A stretch of 64,000 nt of DNA from Bacteroidota bacterium (GTDB taxonomy: Bacteria > Bacteroidota > Bacteroidia > Flavobacteriales > Schleiferiaceae): positions 45,801 to 109,800 of the forward strand of contig VGFU01000002.1 in NCBI GenBank assembly GCA_016868755.1, in the 5' to 3' direction. The position numbers and the translations under genes are program-made. This document shows positions 1 through 7,900 of the stretch, piece by piece. Each line of letters begins with the position of its first letter. Position 1 is the first letter of the stretch. The notes under the pieces were generated by a model. It had not been told where the DNA came from. It worked only from the letters and a program-made list of their open reading frames with translations, and did no database searches.

Positions 1-108
1 GCGCGTTTTCAGATGGGCGACCACCGCGAACGCACGGTGCGCAAATCTGTTTTGGAAGTTTTGAATCGGTTGCGCGGATTTTTAGCCACTCAGGCTGCGA
101 AATATTGA
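1..108 (+). CDS. CinA-like protein, C-terminal end (partial)
   Basis: An open frame enters from the left edge and ends with TGA at 106-108. It encodes only the last 35 residues. The pattern of a basic, arginine-rich helix ending in LATQAAKY resembles the end of the CinA competence/damage-inducible family (nicotinamide-nucleotide amidase domain). That gene commonly precedes rpmB in Bacteroidota, so synteny is the main argument. The fragment is too short for a firm assignment. Confidence 0.5.
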   Translation, partial: ARFQMGDHRERTVRKSVLEVLNRLRGFLATQAAKY

Positions 109-119
109 GAAATTCGCAG

Positions 120-127
120 TACATTTG
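120..127 (+). promoter_or_regulatory. -7 promoter element of the rpmB operon
   Basis: TACATTTG is a perfect match to the Bacteroidota -7 consensus TAnnTTTG. It lies in the gap between the upstream stop codon and rpmB. Transcription would start near base 131, leaving a leader of about 40 bases. I see no clear -33 element. Confidence 0.6.
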
Positions 128-132
128 CACTC

Positions 133-146
133 CCGTTGCGAAACGG
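133..146 (+). promoter_or_regulatory. GNRA hairpin in the rpmB leader
   Basis: CCGTT and AACGG pair around a GCGA tetraloop. The hairpin would sit at the very 5' end of the predicted rpmB transcript. It could be a ribosomal-protein leader or only a stabilising 5' stem. No binding protein can be named from sequence. Confidence 0.35.
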
Positions 147-171
147 AGAAAAAGATTAACACCGCGCGATT

Positions 172-411
172 ATGTCACGAGTTTGCGAGATTACCGGTAA
201 GAAGGCCATGGTCGGGAACCATGTGTCGTTCTCAAACAAGAAAAACAAGCGCACGTTTGACGTGAACTTGATGCGTAAAAAGTTTTACGTAGCTGCTGAA
301 GATAAGTGGGTTACCCTGCGCATCTCGGCCGCCGCTCTGAAGACGATCAACAAGAAGGGCATCGAAGCCGTGCTGGCTGAGGCCCGCGCTAACGGCAACG
401 TAGCACTTTAA
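172..411 (+). CDS. rpmB: 50S ribosomal protein L28
   Basis: This 79-residue protein is bacterial L28, a structural component of the large ribosomal subunit. The N-terminus carries the typical CEITGKKAMVGNHVSFSNKK signature, followed by the basic RTFDVNL segment. Length is normal for the family. It is first in a tight cluster with rpmG (13 bases downstream), a DUF4295 gene and ftsY, the standard Bacteroidota order. A -7 promoter element and a small hairpin precede it, so expression probably starts here for the three short genes, which end at a strong terminator. The assignment is secure. Confidence 0.97.
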   Translation: MSRVCEITGKKAMVGNHVSFSNKKNKRTFDVNLMRKKFYVAAEDKWVTLRISAAALKTINKKGIEAVLAEARANGNVAL

Positions 412-424
412 TTTTTAAGGAATC

Positions 425-607
425 ATGGCAAAAAAAGGCAATCGCGTTCAGGTGATCCTCGAGTGCACCGAGCACAAAGAGTCAGGTATGGCGGGTACGT
501 CGCGCTACATCACGACCAAGAACAAGAAGAACACGCCCGACCGCATGGAGATTAAGAAATTCAATCCCGTGCTCAAGCGTATGACCGTTCACAAAGAAAT
601 TAAGTAA
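425..607 (+). CDS. rpmG: 50S ribosomal protein L33
   Basis: This 60-residue protein is L33 of the large ribosomal subunit. It shows the conserved [20 protein letters not shown] core and a basic C-terminus. The Cys pairs of zinc-binding L33 paralogues are absent (only one Cys is seen, in ILECTEHK), so this is the zinc-independent type. It follows rpmB by 13 bases and precedes the DUF4295 gene by 5 bases, so all three are surely cotranscribed. Confidence 0.97.
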   Translation: MAKKGNRVQVILECTEHKESGMAGTSRYITTKNKKNTPDRMEIKKFNPVLKRMTVHKEIK

Positions 608-612
608 GCACC

Positions 613-762
613 ATGGCAAAGAAAGTAGTTGCAACCCTGAAGAAGGCCGGTGGCGTAACCTACGCGAAGGCAATCAAAATGGTCAAGACCGACAAAGGCG
701 GTTACGCTTTTGAAGAAAAAGTAATGGTGAAGGACGACGTGGCTAACTTCTTTAAGGCCTAA
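613..762 (+). CDS. DUF4295 small basic protein
   Basis: This 49-residue basic protein starts MAKKVVATLKKAGGVTYAKA and ends DDVANFFKA. The pattern matches the DUF4295 family, which is restricted to Bacteroidota and nearly always lies between rpmG and ftsY. Its role is unknown. Position in a ribosomal operon, tiny size and Lys-rich composition suggest a ribosome-associated protein, but that is inference. It begins 5 bases after the rpmG stop and is followed by a rho-independent terminator. It is easy to miss because of its length. Confidence 0.92.
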   Translation: MAKKVVATLKKAGGVTYAKAIKMVKTDKGGYAFEEKVMVKDDVANFFKA

Positions 763-785
763 GTCACTCCGACTCCTACGAACTG

Positions 786-810
786 AACCGCTCCCCGAGC
801 GGTTTTTTTA
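786..810 (+). terminator. Rho-independent terminator after the rpmB-rpmG-DUF4295 operon
   Basis: The 7-bp stem AACCGCT / AGCGGTT has a 5-base loop and is followed by a run of T. It sits between the DUF4295 stop and ftsY, separating the ribosomal genes from ftsY. Confidence 0.85.
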
Positions 811-827
811 TACCTTAATCCTTCGTA

Positions 828-1730
828 ATGGCATTATTTGGACTCGGAAAAACCAAGGAGCTTCTCTTCGGAGGGCTGAGCAAACTGTTTGGGGGCTCAT
901 CTACGGTCGATGCCACCACACTGGATGCATTGGAGGAGGCCCTGATCTCCGCTGACGTCGGGGTAGAAACGGCAGTTCGCCTGGTTGAGGCCGTCGAAGC
1001 CCGCGTGGCGCGCGATACCTATGTGGGCGAAGAAGAGCTCAAAGCGCTAATCCGTACCGAGTTAGCCGATCAGTTTTCTGCTTGGGCCGAGGTCAAGCCC
1101 ATTGACGTGCCGGCAGGTCAGCCCCGGGTGATCCTCGTCGTGGGGGTCAATGGAGTTGGTAAGACCACCTCGGTCGGCAAACTCGCCAAGAAGTTCCGGC
1201 AGCAGGGCCATCACGTCGTTTTGGGCGCCGCAGACACCTTTAGGGCTGCAGCCGTCGACCAGCTGCGCATCTGGGCCGAACGCTCGGGGGCGACCTTCAT
1301 TGAAAAAGGAATGAACACCGACCCGGCGGCGGTAGCCTACGCGGCCGCAGAGGCCGGAGCGCGAAACGGCGGAGGCGTCGTTCTGGTGGACACGGCGGGA
1401 CGCCTTCACAACAAAGTCAACCTAATGAACGAGCTCGGTAAAATTCGCCGGGTTATGGACAAAATCGTGCCGGGCGCTCCCCACGAGACGTGGTTAGTCC
1501 TCGACGCGTCAACAGGTCAAAATGCGGTAAATCAAGCGGTTGAGTTTTCTAAGGTCACTCCGCTAACCGGATTGGTCCTGACCAAAATGGACGGTACCGC
1601 GCGCGGCGGGGTGGTGCTGGCGATTGCTGAAAAGCTTCGCGTGCCCGTGCGCTACATCGGTGTCGGCGAAGGAGTCGACGACCTCCAGGAGTTTGACGCT
1701 AAAGAATTTTTAAACGCGTTACTCAGCTAA
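828..1730 (+). CDS. ftsY: Signal recognition particle receptor FtsY
   Basis: FtsY is the membrane-associated GTPase that docks the SRP-ribosome complex for cotranslational insertion. The 300 residues hold a short N-terminal N domain (about 20-90) and a G domain. The P-loop GVNGVGKTT lies near 106-114, DTFRAAA near 136-142, DTAGR at 188-192 and TKMDGTARGG at 252-261. The acidic A domain of E. coli FtsY is missing, as is usual in this phylum. The start at 828 follows the terminator directly. AMP nucleosidase follows after 4 bases, suggesting cotranscription towards rimO. Confidence 0.97.
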   Translation: MALFGLGKTKELLFGGLSKLFGGSSTVDATTLDALEEALISADVGVETAVRLVEAVEARVARDTYVGEEELKALIRTELADQFSAWAEVKPIDVPAGQPRVILVVGVNGVGKTTSVGKLAKKFRQQGHHVVLGAADTFRAAAVDQLRIWAERSGATFIEKGMNTDPAAVAYAAAEAGARNGGGVVLVDTAGRLHNKVNLMNELGKIRRVMDKIVPGAPHETWLVLDASTGQNAVNQAVEFSKVTPLTGLVLTKMDGTARGGVVLAIAEKLRVPVRYIGVGEGVDDLQEFDAKEFLNALLS

Positions 1731-1734
1731 ACCA

Positions 1735-2505
1735 ATGAAGACCAAAGAAGAAATAACCGCCAACTGGCTGCCCCGCTACACCGGCGTGAAGGCCGAAGAC
1801 ATGTCGGACTACATTCTTCTGACCAACTTCAACGAGTACCTGCACCGCTTTGTGGCTATGACCGGCGGACACATCGTAGACGCCAACCGCAGCATGCCGT
1901 CGGCTCAGGGCCAAGGGATTACCATGATCAATTTTGGCATGGGCAGCCCGAATGCGGCGACCATCAGCGATTTGCTGAGCATAGTGCAGCCTAAGGCCAT
2001 ACTTTTTTTGGGCAAGTGCGGCGGACTCAAGCAGCGCACCAAAGTTGGCGACTTCATTGTGCCCATTGGGGCGATTCGCGGCGAAGGTGCGTCGGACTCG
2101 TACTTTCCGGCGGAGGTTCCGTCGCTGCCCGCCTTCATGCTGCAGCGCGCCACCTCGCACATCATTCGCAACCGGAACCACGACTACTGGACCGGAACCG
2201 TGTACACCACCAACCGCCGAGTTTGGGAGCACGACGACGCGTTTAAGGAGTACCTGCGCATGACCCGCGCCATGGCCATCGACATGGAAACGGCGACGCT
2301 GTTCTCTGCGGGCTTTCACAACCGCCTGCATTTGGGGGCCTTGCTTTTGGTTTCGGACCAGCCGATGACCCCCGAGGGCGTCAAGACGAGCGAGAGCGAC
2401 GCCAAGGTCTCGAGCGACTTTGTGGGAGCCCACATCAGCATTGGTATTGAGACCCTCGAAGAAATTAAGAATCAAGGTCTTTCAGTCAGACACCTCAAGT
2501 TTTAA
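1735..2505 (+). CDS. amn: AMP nucleosidase
   Basis: The 256-residue protein belongs to the purine/uridine phosphorylase fold. It matches the short Bacteroidota AMP nucleosidase, which hydrolyses AMP to adenine and ribose 5-phosphate. Visible features are INFGMGSPNAATISDLL, the LFLGKCGGL nucleoside-binding loop near residue 90, and AIDMETATLFSAGF, the conserved Met-Glu ribose contact. The long N-terminal domain of E. coli Amn is absent. It lies between ftsY (4 bases) and rimO (9 bases), so it is likely cotranscribed with both. That placement has no obvious functional reason. Another PNP-family nucleosidase is possible but less likely. Confidence 0.88.
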   Translation: MKTKEEITANWLPRYTGVKAEDMSDYILLTNFNEYLHRFVAMTGGHIVDANRSMPSAQGQGITMINFGMGSPNAATISDLLSIVQPKAILFLGKCGGLKQRTKVGDFIVPIGAIRGEGASDSYFPAEVPSLPAFMLQRATSHIIRNRNHDYWTGTVYTTNRRVWEHDDAFKEYLRMTRAMAIDMETATLFSAGFHNRLHLGALLLVSDQPMTPEGVKTSESDAKVSSDFVGAHISIGIETLEEIKNQGLSVRHLKF

Positions 2506-2514
2506 GTTAAGCTT

Positions 2515-3816
2515 ATGCGCACCAAGTCCGCGGCCAAAAACCGCATCAACGTCATTACTCTAGGCTGTTCCAAAAACGTGTACGACAGCGAGGTTCTGAT
2601 GGGCCAGCTCAAGGCCGCCGGCAAAGACGTCGTGCACGAAGAAGAGGGACGAATTGTAGTCATTAACACCTGCGGGTTCATTGAAAACGCCAAAGAGGAG
2701 TCGATCAACACCATCCTCGAAGCAGTCGAGGCGAAGGAGGCCGGGCTGCTCGACAAAGTTTTTGTGACCGGCTGCCTCAGCGAGCGCTACAAGCCCGATT
2801 TGGAGCGCGAAATTCCCAACGTCGACCAGTACTTCGGCACCCGCGACCTGCCCCTGCTGCTCAAGGCCCTCGGAGCCGACTACAAAAAAGAGTTGGTCGG
2901 GGAGCGCCTTACCACCACACCCCAGCACTTCGCCTACCTCAAAATTTCGGAAGGCTGCGACCGTCCCTGCTCGTTTTGTGCCATTCCGCTCATGCGCGGT
3001 AAGCACCGTTCGACGCCGATTGAGGACCTCGTGACCGAGGCCCAAAAGCTGGCCGCCAAGGGCGTGGTCGAGCTGATTTTGATCGCCCAGGACCTGACCT
3101 ACTACGGACTCGATATTTATGGCGAACGCCGTCTGGCCGAGCTGGTTACGGCCCTGAGTGCGGTCGACGGCATCCAGTGGATTCGCTTGCACTACCTTTT
3201 TCCGGCGGGCTTCCCCGAAGACGTGCTCGACGTGATTCGCGAAAACCCCAAGGTGTGCCGCTACATCGACATTCCGCTACAGCACATTGCCGACAACGTG
3301 CTCAAGAGCATGCGGCGCGGAACCACCCACGCCAAAACCGATAAGCTGCTGGCGGCGATGCGCGAGAAGGTGCACGGAATCGCCGTCCGCACGACGCTCA
3401 TCGTGGGGTATCCGGGCGAAACAGAGGCTGATTTCGACGAGCTTCTCGATTGGGTGCGCACCCAGCGCTTTGAGCGCCTCGGAGTGTTTACCTACAGCCA
3501 CGAGGAGAATACGCACGCGTTTGCCCTGGAAGATGACGTTCCGGCCGAAGTTAAAATGGCCCGCCAGCAGGCCGTAATGGAGGTGCAGCGCGAAATCTCG
3601 CTCGAGCGCAACGAGGCCCTGATCGGCCAAACGATGACTGTGATCATCGACCGGGCCGAGGGCGATGCCTACATCGGACGCACCGAATTTGACTCGCCTG
3701 ACGTCGACAACGAAGTGCGCATTGAGGCTCCTGGCCTGCACCTGAAGCGTGGAACCTTTGTCAGCGCCAAAATTGTAGGCGCTACAGAATACGACCTCGA
3801 GGCGGAGTTGGCATGA
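2515..3816 (+). CDS. rimO: Ribosomal protein S12 methylthiotransferase RimO
   Basis: RimO is a radical-SAM enzyme that beta-methylthiolates an aspartate of ribosomal protein S12. The 433 residues show the three auxiliary-cluster cysteines (C18, C53, C87). The radical-SAM motif CDRPCSFC follows, with cysteines at 148, 152 and 155. A C-terminal TRAM-like domain starts about residue 365. The LGCSKN opening and GTRDLP motif separate RimO from MiaB. It ends in a 4-base ATGA overlap with the GH53-like gene, suggesting translational coupling. Confidence 0.97.
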   Translation: MRTKSAAKNRINVITLGCSKNVYDSEVLMGQLKAAGKDVVHEEEGRIVVINTCGFIENAKEESINTILEAVEAKEAGLLDKVFVTGCLSERYKPDLEREIPNVDQYFGTRDLPLLLKALGADYKKELVGERLTTTPQHFAYLKISEGCDRPCSFCAIPLMRGKHRSTPIEDLVTEAQKLAAKGVVELILIAQDLTYYGLDIYGERRLAELVTALSAVDGIQWIRLHYLFPAGFPEDVLDVIRENPKVCRYIDIPLQHIADNVLKSMRRGTTHAKTDKLLAAMREKVHGIAVRTTLIVGYPGETEADFDELLDWVRTQRFERLGVFTYSHEENTHAFALEDDVPAEVKMARQQAVMEVQREISLERNEALIGQTMTVIIDRAEGDAYIGRTEFDSPDVDNEVRIEAPGLHLKRGTFVSAKIVGATEYDLEAELA

Positions 3817-4823
3817 GGATCGGGTTGATTGCAGTTTTTATTGCTCTTTGGGGCTGTAGGCCGCAGGTAGAATTCTGTCCGCCGAGGAGTGTGCTCATTG
3901 GCGTTGATCTTTCGAGTTTGCCGTCTGTGGACGCATCTGAACTGCAACGCGATGGTAGACCTACGGATCCATGGTCCGAAGTTGAAGAGGGATGCGTTGG
4001 CTTAGTTCGGCTTAGGCTTTGGCACAGTCCATCGTCATCTTCGGGCAGTTTAGGTGAAGTGGCTCTCATGGCAGCTAAAGCCCGAGAACATGGAGCCAAG
4101 GTTCTTTTGGATATCCATTTTTCGGATACGTGGGCAGATCCCGGCCAGCAGAGCCTTCCGGCTACTTGGTCCCAACTGCCGGATTCGATGCTCAACGATA
4201 GCATTACAGCGTACGTGGTACGTTGCGTCGCAGCGGTGAATCCTGATGCCCTGCAGTTGGGTAATGAGACGAATAACGGCTGGATGTGGCCTCGTGGGAA
4301 CCGATGGTCCAACCCGACGGGTTGGGAAGCTACCATGTCCACCGCCGTGCGCGCTGCACGATCTGCGGATTCCACTATGTCCGTATGGATGCACTTTGCG
4401 GGTTATCGTGATGTCGGGTTGTATGCCACTGAGGCCAAGAAGTTTGGTGTTGATGGGGTGGGGCTTTCGTTCTATCCGTGGTGGCACGGTACTGATTTAG
4501 ATAGTCTTGGTGCAGCCCTTGACATTATTCAATCGCACGGATTGCAGTCCGCAATTTTTGAATTTATGGCGCCATGGACTGGTGATTGGAACGACAACAC
4601 CCACAATCTAGTAGGCGCAACTACCCTTTTGGTTCCCGGTTATCCACCAACTCCTCAAGGGCAAGCTGATTTTGTTCGCGATATTCGAGTTCTTGCTGGA
4701 GATCATGGAGCTTGGGCAACGATATACTGGGAGCCATTTTGGCTTAAGGGAAGTTCACCCGTCGAGAACTGCGCTTGGGCCGATTTTAACGGATTGCTCT
4801 TGCCTGCTTCTGAGGTTCGGTAG
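3813..4823 (+). CDS. GH53-like endo-beta-1,4-galactanase, lipoprotein
   Basis: The 336-residue product begins with a lipoprotein signal (lipobox ALWGC, Cys15), so it should be membrane-anchored. The rest matches glycoside hydrolase family 53 (arabinogalactan endo-beta-1,4-galactanase). Features include LLDIHFSDTWADPG near 98-111, LGNETNNGWMWP with the likely acid/base Glu152, and IFEFMAPW with the likely nucleophile Glu250. It overlaps rimO by 4 bases. Its base composition is lower than its neighbours: one sampled 60-base line (4501-4560) has 27 G/C against 37 in a dnaE line. That suggests later acquisition. Substrate is inferred from the family only. Confidence 0.85.
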   Translation: MRIGLIAVFIALWGCRPQVEFCPPRSVLIGVDLSSLPSVDASELQRDGRPTDPWSEVEEGCVGLVRLRLWHSPSSSSGSLGEVALMAAKAREHGAKVLLDIHFSDTWADPGQQSLPATWSQLPDSMLNDSITAYVVRCVAAVNPDALQLGNETNNGWMWPRGNRWSNPTGWEATMSTAVRAARSADSTMSVWMHFAGYRDVGLYATEAKKFGVDGVGLSFYPWWHGTDLDSLGAALDIIQSHGLQSAIFEFMAPWTGDWNDNTHNLVGATTLLVPGYPPTPQGQADFVRDIRVLAGDHGAWATIYWEPFWLKGSSPVENCAWADFNGLLLPASEVR

Positions 4824-4891
4824 GGCCTCAATTCCTCATCAGTGTTAACAACTTACCTCGTTTGAGCCGTGAAAAACGGATGTGGTCGTGC

Positions 4892-4899
4892 TAACTTTA
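4892..4899 (+). promoter_or_regulatory. Possible -7 element upstream of dnaE
   Basis: TAACTTTA matches seven of eight positions of TAnnTTTG and lies 10 bases before the dnaE start. The match is imperfect and no -33 element is evident. Confidence 0.35.
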
Positions 4900-4909
4900 G
4901 CTCTCGACC

Positions 4910-7900
4910 ATGTACCTCGTTTTTGACACTGAAACCACCGGATTACCAAGGGATTGGAACGCGCCGCTGAGCGACGTCGACAATTGGCCCCGCGTGGTTC
5001 AGGTGGCGTGGCAGCTGCACGACCCCGACGGAGCCCTGATTGAGGCGCGCGACTTCTTGATTAAGCCCGAGGGATTCAACATTCCGTTTGGCGCCGAAGA
5101 AATCCACGGCATCAGCACAGAACTCGCTCGTACTGAAGGCGTTTCGGCCCCAGATGCGCTTGCAGCGTTTCAATCGGCCCTGGATCGGACCCAGTTTATG
5201 GTGGGCCACAACCTCAAGTTTGACCTGAATGCCTTGGGTGCGGAATACGTCAGGCTGGGCTGGGACGAGTCGTGGATCACCAAGCCGGTACTCGACACCA
5301 TGACGCCCCAGACGGCGGCCTTGGTGGGAATTCCAGGACGCAGCGGCTTCAAGCCGGCGAAGTTGGGGGAATTGCACGCCAAGCTTTTTGGCCAGGAGTT
5401 CTCCGAGGCCCACAACGCCACGGCCGACGTCGAAGCCACCGCACGCTGCTTTTGGGAATTGGTTCGGATTCGCCACTGGCAGCCGGCCCAGCTTGGGGTG
5501 CAGCCCGACCAACTCGAGTCGTTTATTGCGGCCCATCCGCACCTGGTTTCGCCCATTGGGCTTACGCACCGCAACCTCAAGGCGGCAAGCGCAGCCCTCA
5601 AGGCCCGCGTTTCGGCCCCTGCGGCTCCGACTGAAGCGCCCGCTGCTGCCGTGGCTTATCAGGATACGCCCTTTTTTCACCTGCACGTGCACAGCCAGTT
5701 CAGTGTGCTGCAAGCGACCACCAAGGTTCCCGAACTGATTAAGCGCGTCGCCGCCGACGGCCAGCCCGCCGTGGCGCTGACCGACCTGGGCAACATGATG
5801 GGCGCGTTTCAGTTCGTGCAGGGGGTGCAGACCCACAACAAAAACCGCCCAGAGGGAACGCCCGAACTCAAGGCAATAATGGGCATGGACGCCTACGTGT
5901 GCCGCAACCACCTCGACCGCAGCCAAAAAGACGACGGATACCAGATTCCGCTGCTGGCTAAGAACAAGACGGGCTACCACAACTTGGCCAAGCTGAGTTC
6001 CATCGCCTACATCACTGGATTTTACTACGTTCCGCGCATCGACCGCGACCTGCTGCTCGCCCACAAAGAAGGCGTGATGGTCACGACCGGCGGAATAATG
6101 GGTGAGGTGCCCCAGCTCATCTTAAACGTGGGCGAAAAGCAAGCCGAAGAGGCGTTTTTGTGGTGGAAAGAGCAGTTTGGCGCTGATTTTTATGCCGAAA
6201 TCAACCGCCACGGCTTGCCCGAAGAGGATGCCATCAACGAGGTGCTGCGTCGCTTTTGCGACCGCCACGGGGTTAAGGCGGTAGCCGCCAACAATTCGTT
6301 CTACCTGGACGAGGCGCAAGCCGAGGCGCACGACATCTTGCTGTGCGTCAAGGAGTCCGAGAAAAAGGCTACCCCTATTGGGCGCGGACGCGGATTTCGC
6401 TACGGATTACCCAACAGCAAGTTCTACCTCACCACGCAGGCCGAAATGCGCCAACGCTTCGCAGATTGGCCCGAGGCGCTGGCGAATTTGGGCGAAATCC
6501 TCGAGAAGGTCGAAAACTTCGGGCTAGCCCGCGACGTGCTGCTGCCGGCCTTTGAGATTCCGCAGGAGTTTGTGCACCCCGACGACGCCACCGACGGCGG
6601 CAAGCGCGGCGAAAACGCCTACCTGCGGCATTTGACCTACGTCGGAGCCAAAAAGCGCTGGGGCGACCCGGTTCCGACCGAGATCGCGGAACGCCTTGAT
6701 TTTGAGCTCGAAACCATCGAGCGCACCGGCTACCCCGGATACTTTTTGATCGTGCAGGACTTCTGCCAAGCGGCGCGCGACATGGGCGTCAGTGTGGGGC
6801 CGGGGCGCGGTTCGGCGGCGGGCTCGGCAGTGGCCTACGCGACCGGAATTACCAACGTGGATCCGATCACCTACGACCTGCTGTTCGAACGTTTTTTGAA
6901 TCCGGACCGGGTAAGCTTGCCCGATATTGATATCGACTTCGACGATCGGGGTCGCGACAAGGTGATTCAGTACGTGATCGACAAGTACGGATCCAACCAA
7001 GTCGCCCAGATTATTACCTACGGATCGATGGCGGCCAAGTCGGCCATCAAAGATGCGGGGCGTGCCCTGGACCTTCCATTTGATGAGGCCGACCGGTTGA
7101 CCAAGTCCGTGCCCGACAATTCGAGCCTGCCGGCCATTCTCGACGCCGATGACGCGACGATCCGCGAAAAGTTCCGCAACGAAGACTACGACAAGGCGGT
7201 GGCGTTGCGCCAAATGGCCAAGGGTAACGACCTCAAGGCAGCAACGCTGCAGCAGGCCAAGGTGCTCGAAGGCTCGCTGCGCAACACGGGCATTCACGCC
7301 TGCGGAGTCATCATCACCCCGAGCGACATTCGCGAACTGATTCCAGTGGCCACCGCCAAAGACAGCGCGATGTGGACCACTCAGTTTGACAACGCCGTGG
7401 TCGAGTCTGCGGGCCTACTCAAGATGGACTTCTTGGGCCTCAAAACCCTGACGCTAATCAAGGACAGCCTCGAGCTCGTGCGCAAGCGCCACGGGGTCGA
7501 GATTGATATTGAGGCGATTCCGCTCGACGACGTCGCCACCTACGAGCTCTTTCAGCGCGGAGACACCGTCGGCATCTTTCAGTACGAATCGCCCGGGATG
7601 CAGAAGCACCTCAAGGACCTTAAGCCGACGGTCTTTGGCGACCTGATCGCCATGAACGCCCTGTACCGACCGGGTCCGCTCGAGTACATTCCGAGCTTCA
7701 TTCGGCGCAAGCACGGCGTGGAGCCGATTTCGTACGACCTGGTCGACATGGAGGAGTACCTCAGCGAGACCTACGGCATCACCGTCTATCAGGAGCAGGT
7801 GATGCTGCTGTCGCAAAAGCTCGCGGGCTTCACCAAGGGGCAGGCTGACATGCTCCGCAAGGCGATGGGCAAGAAGATCAAGGCGGTCCTCGACCAGATG

